From Cyclobacterium plantarum (GTDB taxonomy: Bacteria; Bacteroidota; Bacteroidia; Cytophagales; Cyclobacteriaceae): DNA of 64,000 nucleotides. Position 1 is the first letter of the stretch, and each line of letters opens with the position of its first letter. Under the pieces are notes generated by a model, which saw only the letters and a program-made list of their open reading frames with translations, did no database searches and was not told the DNA's origin. Below, piece by piece: positions 1 through 9,687 of the stretch. The position numbers and the translations under genes were made by a program. The DNA lies in NCBI RefSeq assembly GCF_011290685.1, contig NZ_JAANYN010000005.1:186001-250000 (forward strand). Reading direction: 5' to 3'.

Positions 1-35
1 GGTTTAATTTTTTACCTTTACCAAAAAAAACCGTT

Positions 36-1073
36 TTGGAAACAATCATATTTTCTTCCCATATCGCAGAGGATCTGCAGCGTTATCTCCATAATAAAAA
101 ATATTCCAGGTTAGGGATTATTATGGACAGCCATACCATCAAGCATTGTTACCCGCTTGTTTCAGAAGGACTACCGGAACATTGCCTGCATGCCTTTGAT
201 GCTGGCGAGATACATAAAAACCTGGATACTTGTCAGGGTATCTGGCAATGGATGACAGACAATAATTTTGACCGCCAAACCCTGATTCTTAATATTGGGG
301 GAGGAGTAACCGGAGACATGGGAGGCTTTTGCGCCAGTACCTATAAGCGGGGAATCCGCTTTGTCAATATCCCTACCACCTTGCTGTCACAAGTAGATGC
401 CAGTGTGGGAGGTAAATTGGGTATAGATTTTAATGGATTTAAAAATCACATTGGCGTTTTTAATCAGCCGGAAGGAGTCTTAATCAGTGAGGAATTTTTG
501 ACAACCCTACCAGAGGCCGAATTGCGCTCAGGCTATGCTGAGGTGATCAAACACGGTCTCATCAGGAATGAAAATTATTTCAATAGTTTGAAGACGGAAA
601 ACTGGCAGAGCCAACCCTGGAAGGATATTATTGAAGTTTCGGTAGGAATCAAGCGGGAGGTGGTAGACAAGGACCCCAAAGAAAATGGCCTTAGAAAAAT
701 TCTCAATTTTGGACATACCATCGGGCACGCCATTGAGTCACACTACCTCAACAGCCCTTACCAACTTTTACATGGGGAGGCTATCGCCATAGGCATGGTA
801 ACGGAAGCTTTTCTGTCTCATAAGTTTTTGCGCCTTCACAAAGTCCACCTGGACATCATTCAGCAAAAATTGCTGGCCGTTTTTGGTAAAATATCTATTT
901 CCGACAAGGATTTTGATGCTATCATCAAACTTTGTTTTCAGGACAAGAAAAATGATGGAGAGAAACTTAATTTCTCATTGCTGAGAAAAATCGGAGATTG
1001 TGATTTTAATATAGTGGTGGACCGGGAGGCTGTTGTGGAGGCATTGGAATATTACAACAACCTGGAAGAGTAG
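36..1073 (+). CDS. aroB: 3-dehydroquinate synthase
   Basis: Converts DAHP to 3-dehydroquinate, the second shikimate pathway step, using NAD and a divalent metal in the cytoplasm. The 345-residue protein carries the family hallmarks: an NAD-binding GGGVTGDMGG stretch near residue 90, the IPTTLLSQVDASVGGK active-site segment near 120, and the NFGHTIGHAIES and HGEAIAIGM segments that supply metal-binding His residues. Length is normal for the family. The start is a TTG codon; the next in-frame Met lies about 30 residues in and would cut the N-terminal Rossmann strand. It opens a run of aromatic amino acid genes and is followed after about 60 bp by aroA. Its upstream context lies outside the window. 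Confidence 0.95.
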   Translation: METIIFSSHIAEDLQRYLHNKKYSRLGIIMDSHTIKHCYPLVSEGLPEHCLHAFDAGEIHKNLDTCQGIWQWMTDNNFDRQTLILNIGGGVTGDMGGFCASTYKRGIRFVNIPTTLLSQVDASVGGKLGIDFNGFKNHIGVFNQPEGVLISEEFLTTLPEAELRSGYAEVIKHGLIRNENYFNSLKTENWQSQPWKDIIEVSVGIKREVVDKDPKENGLRKILNFGHTIGHAIESHYLNSPYQLLHGEAIAIGMVTEAFLSHKFLRLHKVHLDIIQQKLLAVFGKISISDKDFDAIIKLCFQDKKNDGEKLNFSLLRKIGDCDFNIVVDREAVVEALEYYNNLEE

Positions 1074-1133
1074 CCAAATGGGGATGACTTTATGCATCAC
1101 CTTTTATTCTACCATTAAGCAATAAAAACATTC

Positions 1134-2360
1134 ATGAAAAGCATTGAATTACCCCTACTTGAATCCTTTGGTAAAGTCCGTATACCACTTCCTTCATCTA
1201 AGAGTGAAAGCAATCGGGTTTTGATCATTGATGCCCTCACAGAAGGGGAAAACAAGTTATCCAATCTGGCTGAGGCCAGGGACACCCAGACCATGATCCG
1301 CTTGCTTAAGGATGATCCTGAAATCCTTGATGTACTGGATGCCGGTACCACCATGCGGTTTTTAACGGCTTATGCTGCCCTGAACAACAAGGTCAAAATC
1401 CTGACAGGTACCCCTAGAATGTGTGAACGCCCCATAGGCATACTGGTAGATGCCTTGCGGGAGATCGGAGCTGAAATTGAATACCTTAAAAATGATGGTT
1501 TTCCTCCTCTGCGCACCCTTGGCTTTGCCGGACAAAAAGCCAGTGAAATCAATATCCGTGGAGATGTAAGCAGCCAATATATTTCAGCTCTGCTAATGAA
1601 CGCACCTTTACTTCCCAAAGGCCTTGCCTTAAATCTTACCGGTAAGGTGGGGTCCCGTACCTACATCAGCATGACATTGGAATTGATGCGTACTTTTGGC
1701 GTGGATTACCAATTTGAAGGCAATCGCATCACTATTGCCCCACAGAAATATCAGGCTACCTCATTTTCTGTCGAGAGCGATTGGTCTGGAGCAAGTTACT
1801 GGTTCAGTTTACTGGCCTGTTCCAGATCCGGAGAATTGTTTTTGGATGGGTTAAAGGCCGATAGCCTGCAGGGTGATGCCCAGATCGTCCCCATCATGGA
1901 CCGACTGGGTGTGGAAAGTACCTTCCGGGATGGAGGAGTTTTACTAAAACATCAACCCATCCGGGGTTTGCCTGAATTTGATTTTACCCATTGCCCAGAC
2001 CTGGCCCAGACAGTGGCGGTTACCTGCGCCCTGACAGGCCAGCAAACTGATTTTACAGGGCTGGAAAGTTTACGGATCAAAGAGACTGACAGGATTGATG
2101 CTTTGCAAAAGGAACTGGCAAAAATCGGTTCCAAACTTGAGGAAAGAAGACCGGGTGTCTTTACCCTCGTCCCGGCAGAGCAAATTCCGGAAATGGTTGA
2201 AATTGAAACCTATGATGACCACCGCATGGCCATGGCTTTTATGCCTTTGATTAGCAAAACAAAGCTACGTGTTCTGGATCCGGAGGTGGTAAACAAATCC
2301 TACCCTAGTTTTTGGAATCATTGTGAACTTCTGGGAGTAAAGGCAAAGTACCAGGATTAA
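1134..2360 (+). CDS. aroA: 3-phosphoshikimate 1-carboxyvinyltransferase (EPSP synthase)
   Basis: Transfers the enolpyruvyl group of PEP to shikimate-3-phosphate, the sixth shikimate step. Visible motifs are DAGTTMRFLTA (a variant of the family NAGTAMR segment), SSQYISALLMNAP, the catalytic-Asp region CPDLAQTVAV, RIKETDRI and DDHRMAMAF, in the right order across 408 residues. The ATG start is preceded by an AT-rich leader. It is the second gene of the aroB-aroA-pheA-aminotransferase-tyrA run. At 408 residues it is slightly shorter than the roughly 430 of the enterobacterial enzyme; no core motif is missing. Confidence 0.95.
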   Translation: MKSIELPLLESFGKVRIPLPSSKSESNRVLIIDALTEGENKLSNLAEARDTQTMIRLLKDDPEILDVLDAGTTMRFLTAYAALNNKVKILTGTPRMCERPIGILVDALREIGAEIEYLKNDGFPPLRTLGFAGQKASEINIRGDVSSQYISALLMNAPLLPKGLALNLTGKVGSRTYISMTLELMRTFGVDYQFEGNRITIAPQKYQATSFSVESDWSGASYWFSLLACSRSGELFLDGLKADSLQGDAQIVPIMDRLGVESTFRDGGVLLKHQPIRGLPEFDFTHCPDLAQTVAVTCALTGQQTDFTGLESLRIKETDRIDALQKELAKIGSKLEERRPGVFTLVPAEQIPEMVEIETYDDHRMAMAFMPLISKTKLRVLDPEVVNKSYPSFWNHCELLGVKAKYQD

Positions 2361-2378
2361 TCGTTTTGATTATCAAAG

Positions 2379-2747
2379 ATGAAAGGGCTGTATACCATTG
2401 TCCTGCTACTGCTTTCCAATGCCTTCATGACCATGGCATGGTACGGGCATCTGAAGTTTAAGGAGCTGAGGTGGTTTGAGAATCTGGGGCTGATTTCCAT
2501 TGTGCTGATCAGCTGGGGCATTGCGCTCTTCGAATATTTCTTTCAGGTCCCGGCAAACAGGATAGGCTATAAGGAAAATGGAGGTCCATTTAGCCTGGTA
2601 GAATTAAAAGTATTACAGGAAGTGATCACTTTGGTAGTGTTCATGGGGTTTACGCTATTGTTTTTCAAAAACGAAACCATTCGGTGGAATCATTTGGTGG
2701 GTTTCTTCTTTTTGGTAGTGTCGGTTTATTTCATATTTAAAAAGTAA
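2379..2747 (+). CDS. DMT-like DUF486 family small membrane protein
   Basis: A 122-residue integral membrane protein with four predicted hydrophobic segments (about residues 5-20, 36-53, 78-98 and 105-120) and short loops. Length, topology and the segments AWYGHLKF and WGIALFEYFFQVPANRIG fit the DUF486 (DMT superfamily-like) proteins, whose substrate is not established. It sits 18 bp after aroA and 6 bp before pheA, so it is almost certainly co-transcribed with aromatic amino acid genes. A link to export of an aromatic compound is only a guess from position. Confidence 0.8.
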   Translation: MKGLYTIVLLLLSNAFMTMAWYGHLKFKELRWFENLGLISIVLISWGIALFEYFFQVPANRIGYKENGGPFSLVELKVLQEVITLVVFMGFTLLFFKNETIRWNHLVGFFFLVVSVYFIFKK

Positions 2748-2753
2748 AAGCAA

Positions 2754-3581
2754 TTGGAAAAACAATTGAAAATTGCCATTCAAGGCGTACTTGGTTCCTT
2801 CCATCATCAGGTAGCCCAGCAGTATTTTGGGGAAAGTATAGCAGTTTTTGGCTTCAATACCTTTGAGGAAGTGGCTAAAAGCGTAGAAAACGGAACAGTA
2901 GATTTCGCCGTGATGGCCATAGAAAACTCCATTGCAGGAGCCATTTTGCCCAATTATGACATTATCGACAGGCATGACCTGTTTGTAGTCGATGAGTATT
3001 ACCTGCCCATATCCCATAACCTGATGGCCCTTCCCGGGCAGCAGCTTTCAGCGATCAGGGAAGCCAGGTCCCATCCCATGGCTTTGTTGCAATGCAAGCA
3101 TTTTTTTGCCAGTCACCCTGGAATTCTTCCGGTAGATGATGTGGATACTGCTTATGTTGCAAAGGTGATAGCAGAACAAAAACTACAGGGATTGGCAGCA
3201 GTGGCCAGCACCAAGGCGGCTGAATATTACGGACTGGAAATCCTGGCCAGGGACATACAGACGGTAAAAGATAATTTCACCCGTTTTATCATCCTTCAAA
3301 AAGATAAGCCAGCCCCAGGCATTGCCCCCACTAAGGCCAGTCTGAAAATTACCGTTCGCAATGAGAAGGGAGTATTGGCTAAATTGCTGACAGTAATGAG
3401 TGAGCATGACCTGGATCTGACCAAAATTCAATCCATCCCGGTAATGAGCAAACCCTGGGAATATACTTTTTTTATTGATACCTTAATTGCAGATGAAGGT
3501 CAATTTAAAACTGCAATAGACTTGATCGAAGCCAAATATGGAAATGTGAAAATATTTGGTGCTTACCAAAACAGAAAATGA
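2754..3581 (+). CDS. pheA: prephenate dehydratase, monofunctional with ACT domain
   Basis: Converts prephenate to phenylpyruvate, the committed step to phenylalanine. Residues 1-185 form the dehydratase domain, with the AIENSIAG segment and the NFTRF motif (usually seen as T-R-F in the active site). Residues 195-270 are an ACT regulatory domain expected to sense phenylalanine. There is no chorismate mutase domain, so that activity must come from elsewhere. The canonical ACT ESRP motif is not seen; the matching place reads IQSIPVMSKPW. Start is TTG, since no Met occurs before about residue 60. The stop overlaps the next gene's ATG (ATGA), showing translational coupling to the aminotransferase. 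Confidence 0.93.
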   Translation: MEKQLKIAIQGVLGSFHHQVAQQYFGESIAVFGFNTFEEVAKSVENGTVDFAVMAIENSIAGAILPNYDIIDRHDLFVVDEYYLPISHNLMALPGQQLSAIREARSHPMALLQCKHFFASHPGILPVDDVDTAYVAKVIAEQKLQGLAAVASTKAAEYYGLEILARDIQTVKDNFTRFIILQKDKPAPGIAPTKASLKITVRNEKGVLAKLLTVMSEHDLDLTKIQSIPVMSKPWEYTFFIDTLIADEGQFKTAIDLIEAKYGNVKIFGAYQNRK

Positions 3582-4729
3582 TGAAAGGGTATTCAGAAAG
3601 ATTGGCGGAGGTTCAGGAATATTACTTTTCCAAAAAACTCAAAGAGGTACAGCAACTCAGGAATGCCGGTAGGCCCATCATCAATATGGGAATAGGGAGT
3701 CCGGATTTGCCACCTGATCCCAGTGTAACTAGCGCACTTATTGATACGGCTGCTTTACCCAATTCCCATGGTTACCAATCTTACCAGGGTACCCCTGAAC
3801 TCAGGAAGGCAATGACGGATTTTTATTCCAGGAATTATGGAGTGAAACTGGATCCCCAATCCGAGATGCTTCCCCTGATGGGGTCAAAGGAAGGTATCAT
3901 GCACATATCTATGGCTTTTCTGGATGAGGGAGATGAGGTATTGGTGCCCAATCCGGGATATCCTACCTACACCTCGGTAACCAGGCTGCTGAAAGCCAGG
4001 CCCGTTTATTTTGACTTGTTGGAGCAAGGTGATTGGGAACCTGATTGGGAGGCACTGGAAAACCTGGATCTTTCGAGGGTAAAACTCATGTGGGTCAATT
4101 ATCCCCACATGCCCACAGGGGCTAAAGGATCCATAGCGCTCTTTTCCAAACTGTTAAACTTTGCCCGCAGAAATGATATTTTACTGATTCATGACAATCC
4201 TTACAGCTTTATTCTGAATGAGGAGCCGCTGAGTTTACTTGCTCTTCCGGGGGCGATGGATCATGTTCTGGAGTTGAATTCATTGAGCAAAACCTTCAAT
4301 ATTCCGGGTTGGCGTGTGGGAATGCTGGCAGGGAGGGAGGATTATCTTCAGGCGGTATTGCGGGTGAAAAGTAATATGGATTCCGGGATGTTTCTGGGAA
4401 TTCAGGCAGGAGCAGTGGCTGCACTGGGCCTGGATAATTCCTGGATCAGTTCTATGAATGCCATTTACGCCAGGAGAAAAGCTTTGGTGTTGGAAATGAC
4501 AAAACAGTTGCAATTGGAGGTTTCTGAAGGAGCTGTAGGTTTATTTGTCTGGGCCAAGGTGCCGGCATCTGTTCAGGCACTGGAATTGGTTGACAGGTTG
4601 CTGTATGAGAAGGATATTTTCATCAGTCCCGGAATGATATTTGGCAGCAGGGGAAATGACCATGTCCGTTTTTCCCTTTGCGTTGACGAATTATTGATCA
4701 AAGAGGCACTTGGCAGGCTTTTTAAATAA
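3578..4729 (+). CDS. PLP-dependent class I/II aminotransferase (aromatic or LL-DAP type)
   Basis: A fold-type I aminotransferase of 383 residues. The PLP Schiff-base lysine is Lys238 in NSLSKTFNIPGWRVG; the cofactor-binding Asp and Tyr lie in HDNPYSFI, and NPGYPTY and a C-terminal substrate-binding Arg (DHVRFSLC) are present. The subgroup resembles LL-diaminopimelate and aspartate aminotransferases. Because it is translationally coupled to pheA (ATGA overlap) and followed by tyrA, it probably transaminates phenylpyruvate or 4-hydroxyphenylpyruvate to complete Phe and Tyr synthesis. That substrate choice is inference from context. Confidence 0.9.
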   Translation: MMKGYSERLAEVQEYYFSKKLKEVQQLRNAGRPIINMGIGSPDLPPDPSVTSALIDTAALPNSHGYQSYQGTPELRKAMTDFYSRNYGVKLDPQSEMLPLMGSKEGIMHISMAFLDEGDEVLVPNPGYPTYTSVTRLLKARPVYFDLLEQGDWEPDWEALENLDLSRVKLMWVNYPHMPTGAKGSIALFSKLLNFARRNDILLIHDNPYSFILNEEPLSLLALPGAMDHVLELNSLSKTFNIPGWRVGMLAGREDYLQAVLRVKSNMDSGMFLGIQAGAVAALGLDNSWISSMNAIYARRKALVLEMTKQLQLEVSEGAVGLFVWAKVPASVQALELVDRLLYEKDIFISPGMIFGSRGNDHVRFSLCVDELLIKEALGRLFK

Positions 4730-4736
4730 AACAATC

Positions 4737-5585
4737 ATGAAAAAAATACATATTATTGGTTTGGGATTATTGGGAGGTTCATTCGCCCTGGCACTTAAAA
4801 AAGTTTTCCCGGATTGGGAGATAACCGGTTTTGACAATGATCCGGAACACATGGCCATGGCCCTGGAAATGGGGCTTATTTCCCGGAAACTGGAGGTGCC
4901 GCAGGAGGATACTGATGCGGTCATTTTGGCAACACCGGTAGATACGCTTCTTGGACTGCTGGAAAAAACCCTGGAGCAGGTGGGACCAAACACCTTGGTC
5001 ATGGATTTTGGTTCTACAAAAGGACAGCTTTGCCGTCAAATGGCCACCCATCCCAAAAGGAATCAATATTTGGCAGTTCACCCGATCGCAGGCACGGAAA
5101 ATTCAGGTCCAGGTGCTGCAGCAGGAAACCTATTTGATGGTAAGGTTTTGATTATCTGTGAAATGGAAAAAACGGATATTCACCTGAAGGGTCTTGCATA
5201 TGATATCTTTGAGGCGGTAAACATGAAGCTACGGTTCATGGATCCCGGTGATCACGATCTTCACCTTGCCTTTGTTTCTCATCTTTCACATGTGTCCTCC
5301 TTTGTATTGGGAAAGACAGTGCTGGACAAAACGAAGGATGAAAAAAACATTTTCGATATGGCAGGCAGCGGCTTTGCTTCTACGGTTCGCCTGGCCAAAA
5401 GTTCTCCGGCCATGTGGGCCCCTATATTTTTAGAAAATAAGGAAAATGTCCTGGAAGCCATGGATAGTTATATCGAACACCTCTCCCAATTTAGAAGCAT
5501 GATTGCGGAGGGAAATGTGGATGGCTTGAATCATGAAATGCTGGAGGCAAATAAAATACGGGATATTTTAGATATTAAGGAGTAA
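4737..5585 (+). CDS. tyrA: prephenate dehydrogenase
   Basis: Oxidatively decarboxylates prephenate to 4-hydroxyphenylpyruvate for tyrosine synthesis. The N-terminus is a Rossmann fold with glycine motif GLGLLGGS, followed by FDNDPEH, and the active-site HPIAGTENSGP region near residue 115. The all-alpha dimerisation domain follows (SHLSHVSSFVLG, AGSGFASTVRLAKSS). The ATG at 4737 places the Rossmann strand at residues 3-8; an upstream TTG at 4710 would overlap the preceding gene and is less likely. With 282 residues and no ACT or chorismate mutase domain, this is the stand-alone form. It ends the aromatic operon. Confidence 0.93.
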   Translation: MKKIHIIGLGLLGGSFALALKKVFPDWEITGFDNDPEHMAMALEMGLISRKLEVPQEDTDAVILATPVDTLLGLLEKTLEQVGPNTLVMDFGSTKGQLCRQMATHPKRNQYLAVHPIAGTENSGPGAAAGNLFDGKVLIICEMEKTDIHLKGLAYDIFEAVNMKLRFMDPGDHDLHLAFVSHLSHVSSFVLGKTVLDKTKDEKNIFDMAGSGFASTVRLAKSSPAMWAPIFLENKENVLEAMDSYIEHLSQFRSMIAEGNVDGLNHEMLEANKIRDILDIKE

Positions 5586-5644
5586 ACGGAAATAATATTT
5601 TCGGTATTAGTAATTATTCCTGATTATTTTGTAGATTTATTAAT

Positions 5645-6859
5645 ATGCGATTATCGATAGCTTCAGAATTCAGGACGCTTAGGGAGGTGTTGATGCACCG
5701 GCCCGGGGGAGAAATTGACAGGTTGACCCCCTACAATAAGAAATTGCTGTTATTTGAAGATGTTCCCTATCTGGAAGAAATGCAGCGGGAGCATGATGTC
5801 TTTACCGGAATGATTAGAGAAAGTTGCGGGGCTAAGGTGTATTTTTTCGAGGATTTGTTGTTGGATATTTTAGACCAACCAGCATTGCGGAGAGAATTGA
5901 TGCAGGAAGCTTTATCGGTATCACGGCTGGGGCACCTTACGGATGAACTCTTAGGGGTGCTTTCCGTAGCGGATTGCGCCAAAGCATTGATGGCCGGAAT
6001 AAAGGTTCATGAAGTAAGAAGGAAGCTGAGTTCTTATTCTTTGGCAGACCTGTTGGATGTGGCCTTTTTGATACCTCCTTGCCCCAATCTGTACTTCCAA
6101 AGGGATACGGCTGCTGTAGTGCCGGGAGGTATGATTTTTTCCAGCATGCGTTTGCCTGAGCGGCAGAGGGAAGCCAATATGGTCAGACAGATTTTTGAAA
6201 ACCACCACCTGTTTAAGGATAAGATTTGCAAACAATATCCTCTGGATGCGCACAACAATCCTGCCTCATTGGAGGGAGGAGATGTGATCATCCTGAATGA
6301 AAAAGCGGTGGCTATAGGCTATTCCGAAAGAACGGATGAAAAAGCCATTTATCACGTGGCCAAAAGTTTGATCGCCTCAGGGAAAGTGGAACGAATCTAT
6401 GAAGTCCATCTGCCCAAGAAAAGAAATTTCATGCATCTGGACACGGTTTTTACCATTTTGGATGAAAACAAAGTGCTTACCTATCCGGATGCCATTCAAT
6501 CGGTACAGCGGATTTCATTGTACCAGCGTAAAGATGATGAAGGACCAGAAGTACATGTGAAGCGGTTGCATTTGAAAGAACAGCTTAAAGAGATTCTGAA
6601 GCGGGAGATTCCGGGACTGGAGATCATTGGAACGGACCGGGTAAATCAGGAGTATGCCATGCGTGAGCAATGGTTTGATGGGGCCAATGTGTTTACAATA
6701 GCTCCCGGAAAAGTAATTTCCTATAACCGGAACAAGCATACCAACCGGGCTCTACGGGAGTTTGGAATTGAGGTCTTGGAAATTCCTTCCTCTGAGCTAT
6801 CCAGGGGGCTTGGAGGACCCAGGTGCATGAGCATGCCAATCAGTAGAGAGAATTCTTAA
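5645..6859 (+). CDS. arcA: arginine deiminase
   Basis: Hydrolyses arginine to citrulline and ammonia. The 404-residue protein shows the guanidino-group-modifying signature: CPNLYFQRDTA, LEGGDV, NFMHLDTVFT (catalytic His) and, at the C-terminus, RGLGGPRCMSMPI with the nucleophilic Cys near residue 397. Length matches ADI (about 400-410). No carbamate kinase, ornithine carbamoyltransferase or arginine/ornithine antiporter is adjacent, so the classical arc fermentation operon is not formed here; a role in arginine catabolism or stress is possible. The last bases overlap the stop codon of the convergent lptD gene (shared TTAA). Confidence 0.93.
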   Translation: MRLSIASEFRTLREVLMHRPGGEIDRLTPYNKKLLLFEDVPYLEEMQREHDVFTGMIRESCGAKVYFFEDLLLDILDQPALRRELMQEALSVSRLGHLTDELLGVLSVADCAKALMAGIKVHEVRRKLSSYSLADLLDVAFLIPPCPNLYFQRDTAAVVPGGMIFSSMRLPERQREANMVRQIFENHHLFKDKICKQYPLDAHNNPASLEGGDVIILNEKAVAIGYSERTDEKAIYHVAKSLIASGKVERIYEVHLPKKRNFMHLDTVFTILDENKVLTYPDAIQSVQRISLYQRKDDEGPEVHVKRLHLKEQLKEILKREIPGLEIIGTDRVNQEYAMREQWFDGANVFTIAPGKVISYNRNKHTNRALREFGIEVLEIPSSELSRGLGGPRCMSMPISRENS

Positions 6860-9624
6860 AAGCTATCAAAGAAGGATCTTCGTCTGGAAACCTTAAGGTC
6901 TCTGAGGATATTGGATTTTACCCGGATATCAATATTGTAGGAGGTAAACCGGCCAAATGGAACCCAGTTTACATTCATCTGCCAGCAGTGCAGGTCCCGG
7001 GCGATGCCTATCATGGTTTGAGTGATCCTTGCAGCAGCGACATCATAACCCGAGTTGAAATTGATTTTCCATTTGTCTGAAATGCTCAAATCTCCGGAGA
7101 TATTGATGGCCTGTGTGATATTGGTATTGCCTGATGCGGCTTTATTGTAGCTCAGGTTATAGCCATAAGTCAGGTTCCAGGGGATGGACCAATCAATATA
7201 CTGGCTGGGATCATTGGCAATGCGGTTGATTTCATTTTCCACAAAATCATTCATCTGCCCTCCCTGATTCAGGAATTCATTGGTAAGCTCATCTTGTACC
7301 TCTCCCGGGGATTTTTCAGTTTTGCTGGGGTTGATACTCCCATTGATGTTAAGCGAGGCTCTCCGTATGGTACCCAGTCCCTGTCCCCTTTTCCAGGCAA
7401 AGGAGTTGATTCTTCTGGTTACTTCCCGTTCGCCACTTTGGAAGGTACCCGTGGCGTAGGGGTCGAAATTGGCGCTCAGGTTAACGGAAAGTTTGTTTTG
7501 AAACAGGGATGTACGGGTGTTGAAGTTCAGGGGGGCCAGATTAAAGGAGTCCACCGCAAAGTTATAGCTGGTAGACACATTTAAGGTTTGCAATATGGGT
7601 ACTTTTTTTGTTTCCGCCTCGGCAGTATCGCTCTCTGTCCTCACCTTGGCCTCCAGTACGTTCCGTATATTGATACTCAGAGATTTGGATTCTCCCATGG
7701 GGGCGCCTCCATATATGAATCCCTGATACCTGGAGAGTCTTTGGATGCGGCCTCCGGCATTGGTCTGTACCTCCTGGTAATACCCGTATTTCGGATCTGA
7801 AAAATCCGGAGTACTGGTAAATCCAAAAGTAGGTTGCATGTGGTGCCGGATGGCCTCTATTTTTGATCCTTCTCTAAAGGTATAAAATCCGTAAATATTG
7901 GTGGAAAGGTTAAAGGAGGAATTGTAATAATTAACGCGGTTAAAGCCACTTTCCAAAATCCGGTCCAGTCTTTCTTCGGCAGGATTGTAATAATAGTTGA
8001 TCCGGTCCAGGTACCAGAGCTCTGTGAAATTCATAGATGCCGTCCCGGTGAAAAACCGAAAAAGGCTGAAATTGGAAGAAATGGGCAGGGTATGTCGGAA
8101 GCCATTGTCAGCATCCCTAAGGAGCTGTGGCAGGTTGGCAAAGGTAAAAGGCAGTACATCCGGAGCATTGGGCTGTCCCAACTCCTCAATCTGTTGCTGC
8201 AGGTTGGGGTCTACTCCCAGTTCCGGAGTGATCCTGTTATTGATAGAGTTTTGGGCATTGAAGTTCCAGGCAATGTTCAGGGTTTTTAGCGGTTCAAATT
8301 GGATGTTTCTGAAGGGGTTTTGGCGGTTCATATTGACCGCCACATCCGGAAGCAGCAGGTTTACCTCATCAGTAACCTGATTTTGAGAATGCCGCAAATT
8401 GGCAGACATGCTGAAAGGCGTGCCGGTAAAAGTTTTGCTGTAGGATATATTTGAGGAAAAATCTGATTGCTGATTTTGTTGAAAGTTTCCCTGGTTAAGG
8501 ATATTGTCATTATAGGACTTGGTTCCAAAATTGGCAGAGGCAGAAAACCTCGAATTGCCCCTGGATTCAGGGGTATGGTTCCAGCGAAACCAAAAAGCAT
8601 CATATTCCAGGGGTTGTTCTGCCGTTTCCGGACTTTGAAACTTCTGGTAGTCTATGTTCAGGCCACCCTTAAAACGGTATCTTTTGTTATAAACGGAGGC
8701 GGTTTTGGCGCCATAGCCCCCTTTGGAGAAAATTTCTCCAGTAACACGGGTATGCACGTAGTCATTAAAAGCGAAATAGTAACCAAAATCCCTTAGGAAA
8801 AACCCTCGCCGCTGTTCTTCTCCATAGGAAGGAAATATGATTCCTGAGGTTTTCTCTTCTGGTGTGTCGGGGATAACACCAAAAGGCAGGCCAAGGGGAG
8901 TGGGTATATTGTTAAAATACAGGTTAAAAGGACCGGAGACGATGTGTTTTCCCCTCACAGATTTAATTTTGGAAGAGGAAATGTGCCAGTGGGGTTCTAC
9001 CAGATCACAGGTTGTATAAAAGCCATTTTTCAGGTAAACCGATCCGTCCTTGGTTTTTTTGACGGTTTCCCCTCTGAGCAGGCCTTCATCCTGTTGGGTC
9101 ACCACATCAGAAATAATGGCTTTTTGGCTTTCAAAATTGTAGCGCATCTTTTCCCTTATTTCATAAATGCTTTCCCCCTCTTTGAATATGGGAGTTCCCT
9201 GCGCCACTCCCGTACTGTCTTCCAGCCCTGAAGCATAAAGCTCACTTTTTTCCCAATCGATGATGATATAATCTGCATCCAGCCGGATATTGCCATATTC
9301 AAACCAGGCTCCTTTGTATAAATAAACCTTATTTTGGGTAAAATCGGAAATGATACTGTCTTCGGCGTAATAATTGATGGTGGTTGTGATATCACCGATT
9401 TCCTGGTTAATTGCAGAGTCAAGATCAGCAGAGGAAATGTTGAGTATACTATCGGGAAGTACTGGAAGCAGGGTATCTGCCTTTACATCAGGCTTTGTTA
9501 AAGTATCCGGAGCTGTCAGTTCAATTTCAGAGGAGCGGGTTTTGCCGGTTTCCTGTCCAAACAATGCCTGCCCAAAAAGCGTAAGCATGACCAGGGAAAG
9601 AAAAGCGAGCTTGATATTATGCAC
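6856..9624 (-). CDS. lptD: LPS-assembly protein LptD-like outer-membrane barrel
   Basis: A 922-residue protein with a cleavable signal peptide (about residues 1-23, ending FGQ), a low-complexity linker, an OstA/LptD-like beta-jellyroll (about 75-230, with LYKGAWFEYGNIRLDADYI-type strands) and a long C-terminal beta-barrel rich in aromatic strands. The family inserts lipopolysaccharide into the outer leaflet of the outer membrane. The barrel has the Bacteroidota form, which differs from proteobacterial LptD. It is divergent from the amidase gene with only 63 bp between starts, and its stop overlaps that of arcA. Identification rests on overall architecture rather than a catalytic motif. Confidence 0.85.
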   Translation of the reverse strand: MHNIKLAFLSLVMLTLFGQALFGQETGKTRSSEIELTAPDTLTKPDVKADTLLPVLPDSILNISSADLDSAINQEIGDITTTINYYAEDSIISDFTQNKVYLYKGAWFEYGNIRLDADYIIIDWEKSELYASGLEDSTGVAQGTPIFKEGESIYEIREKMRYNFESQKAIISDVVTQQDEGLLRGETVKKTKDGSVYLKNGFYTTCDLVEPHWHISSSKIKSVRGKHIVSGPFNLYFNNIPTPLGLPFGVIPDTPEEKTSGIIFPSYGEEQRRGFFLRDFGYYFAFNDYVHTRVTGEIFSKGGYGAKTASVYNKRYRFKGGLNIDYQKFQSPETAEQPLEYDAFWFRWNHTPESRGNSRFSASANFGTKSYNDNILNQGNFQQNQQSDFSSNISYSKTFTGTPFSMSANLRHSQNQVTDEVNLLLPDVAVNMNRQNPFRNIQFEPLKTLNIAWNFNAQNSINNRITPELGVDPNLQQQIEELGQPNAPDVLPFTFANLPQLLRDADNGFRHTLPISSNFSLFRFFTGTASMNFTELWYLDRINYYYNPAEERLDRILESGFNRVNYYNSSFNLSTNIYGFYTFREGSKIEAIRHHMQPTFGFTSTPDFSDPKYGYYQEVQTNAGGRIQRLSRYQGFIYGGAPMGESKSLSINIRNVLEAKVRTESDTAEAETKKVPILQTLNVSTSYNFAVDSFNLAPLNFNTRTSLFQNKLSVNLSANFDPYATGTFQSGEREVTRRINSFAWKRGQGLGTIRRASLNINGSINPSKTEKSPGEVQDELTNEFLNQGGQMNDFVENEINRIANDPSQYIDWSIPWNLTYGYNLSYNKAASGNTNITQAINISGDLSISDKWKINFNSGYDVAAARITQTMIGIARDLHCWQMNVNWVPFGRFTSYNIDIRVKSNILRDLKVSRRRSFFDSF

Positions 9625-9636
9625 TGATAATTTCTG

Positions 9637-9662
9637 TTTGCTTTAAAAATTTCTAATTTTTG
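9637..9662 (+). promoter_or_regulatory. candidate Bacteroidota-type promoter for the amidase gene
   Basis: TTTG at 9637-9640 and TAATTTTTG at 9654-9662 resemble the Bacteroidota -33 (TTTG) and -7 (TAnnTTTG) elements, 26-34 bp before the amidase ATG. The spacing is a little short and the -7 match is imperfect, so this is tentative. Confidence 0.3.
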
Positions 9663-9687
9663 CGTAAAGTTAACGTTATTAACGTTT

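Noticed and set aside
2655-3017. Minus-strand open frame of 120 codons
   Set aside because: Antisense to the DUF486 and pheA genes, which have clear family motifs.
8092-8796. Several plus-strand open frames of 65-127 codons
   Set aside because: All lie antisense to lptD; composition and lack of similarity mark them as chance frames.
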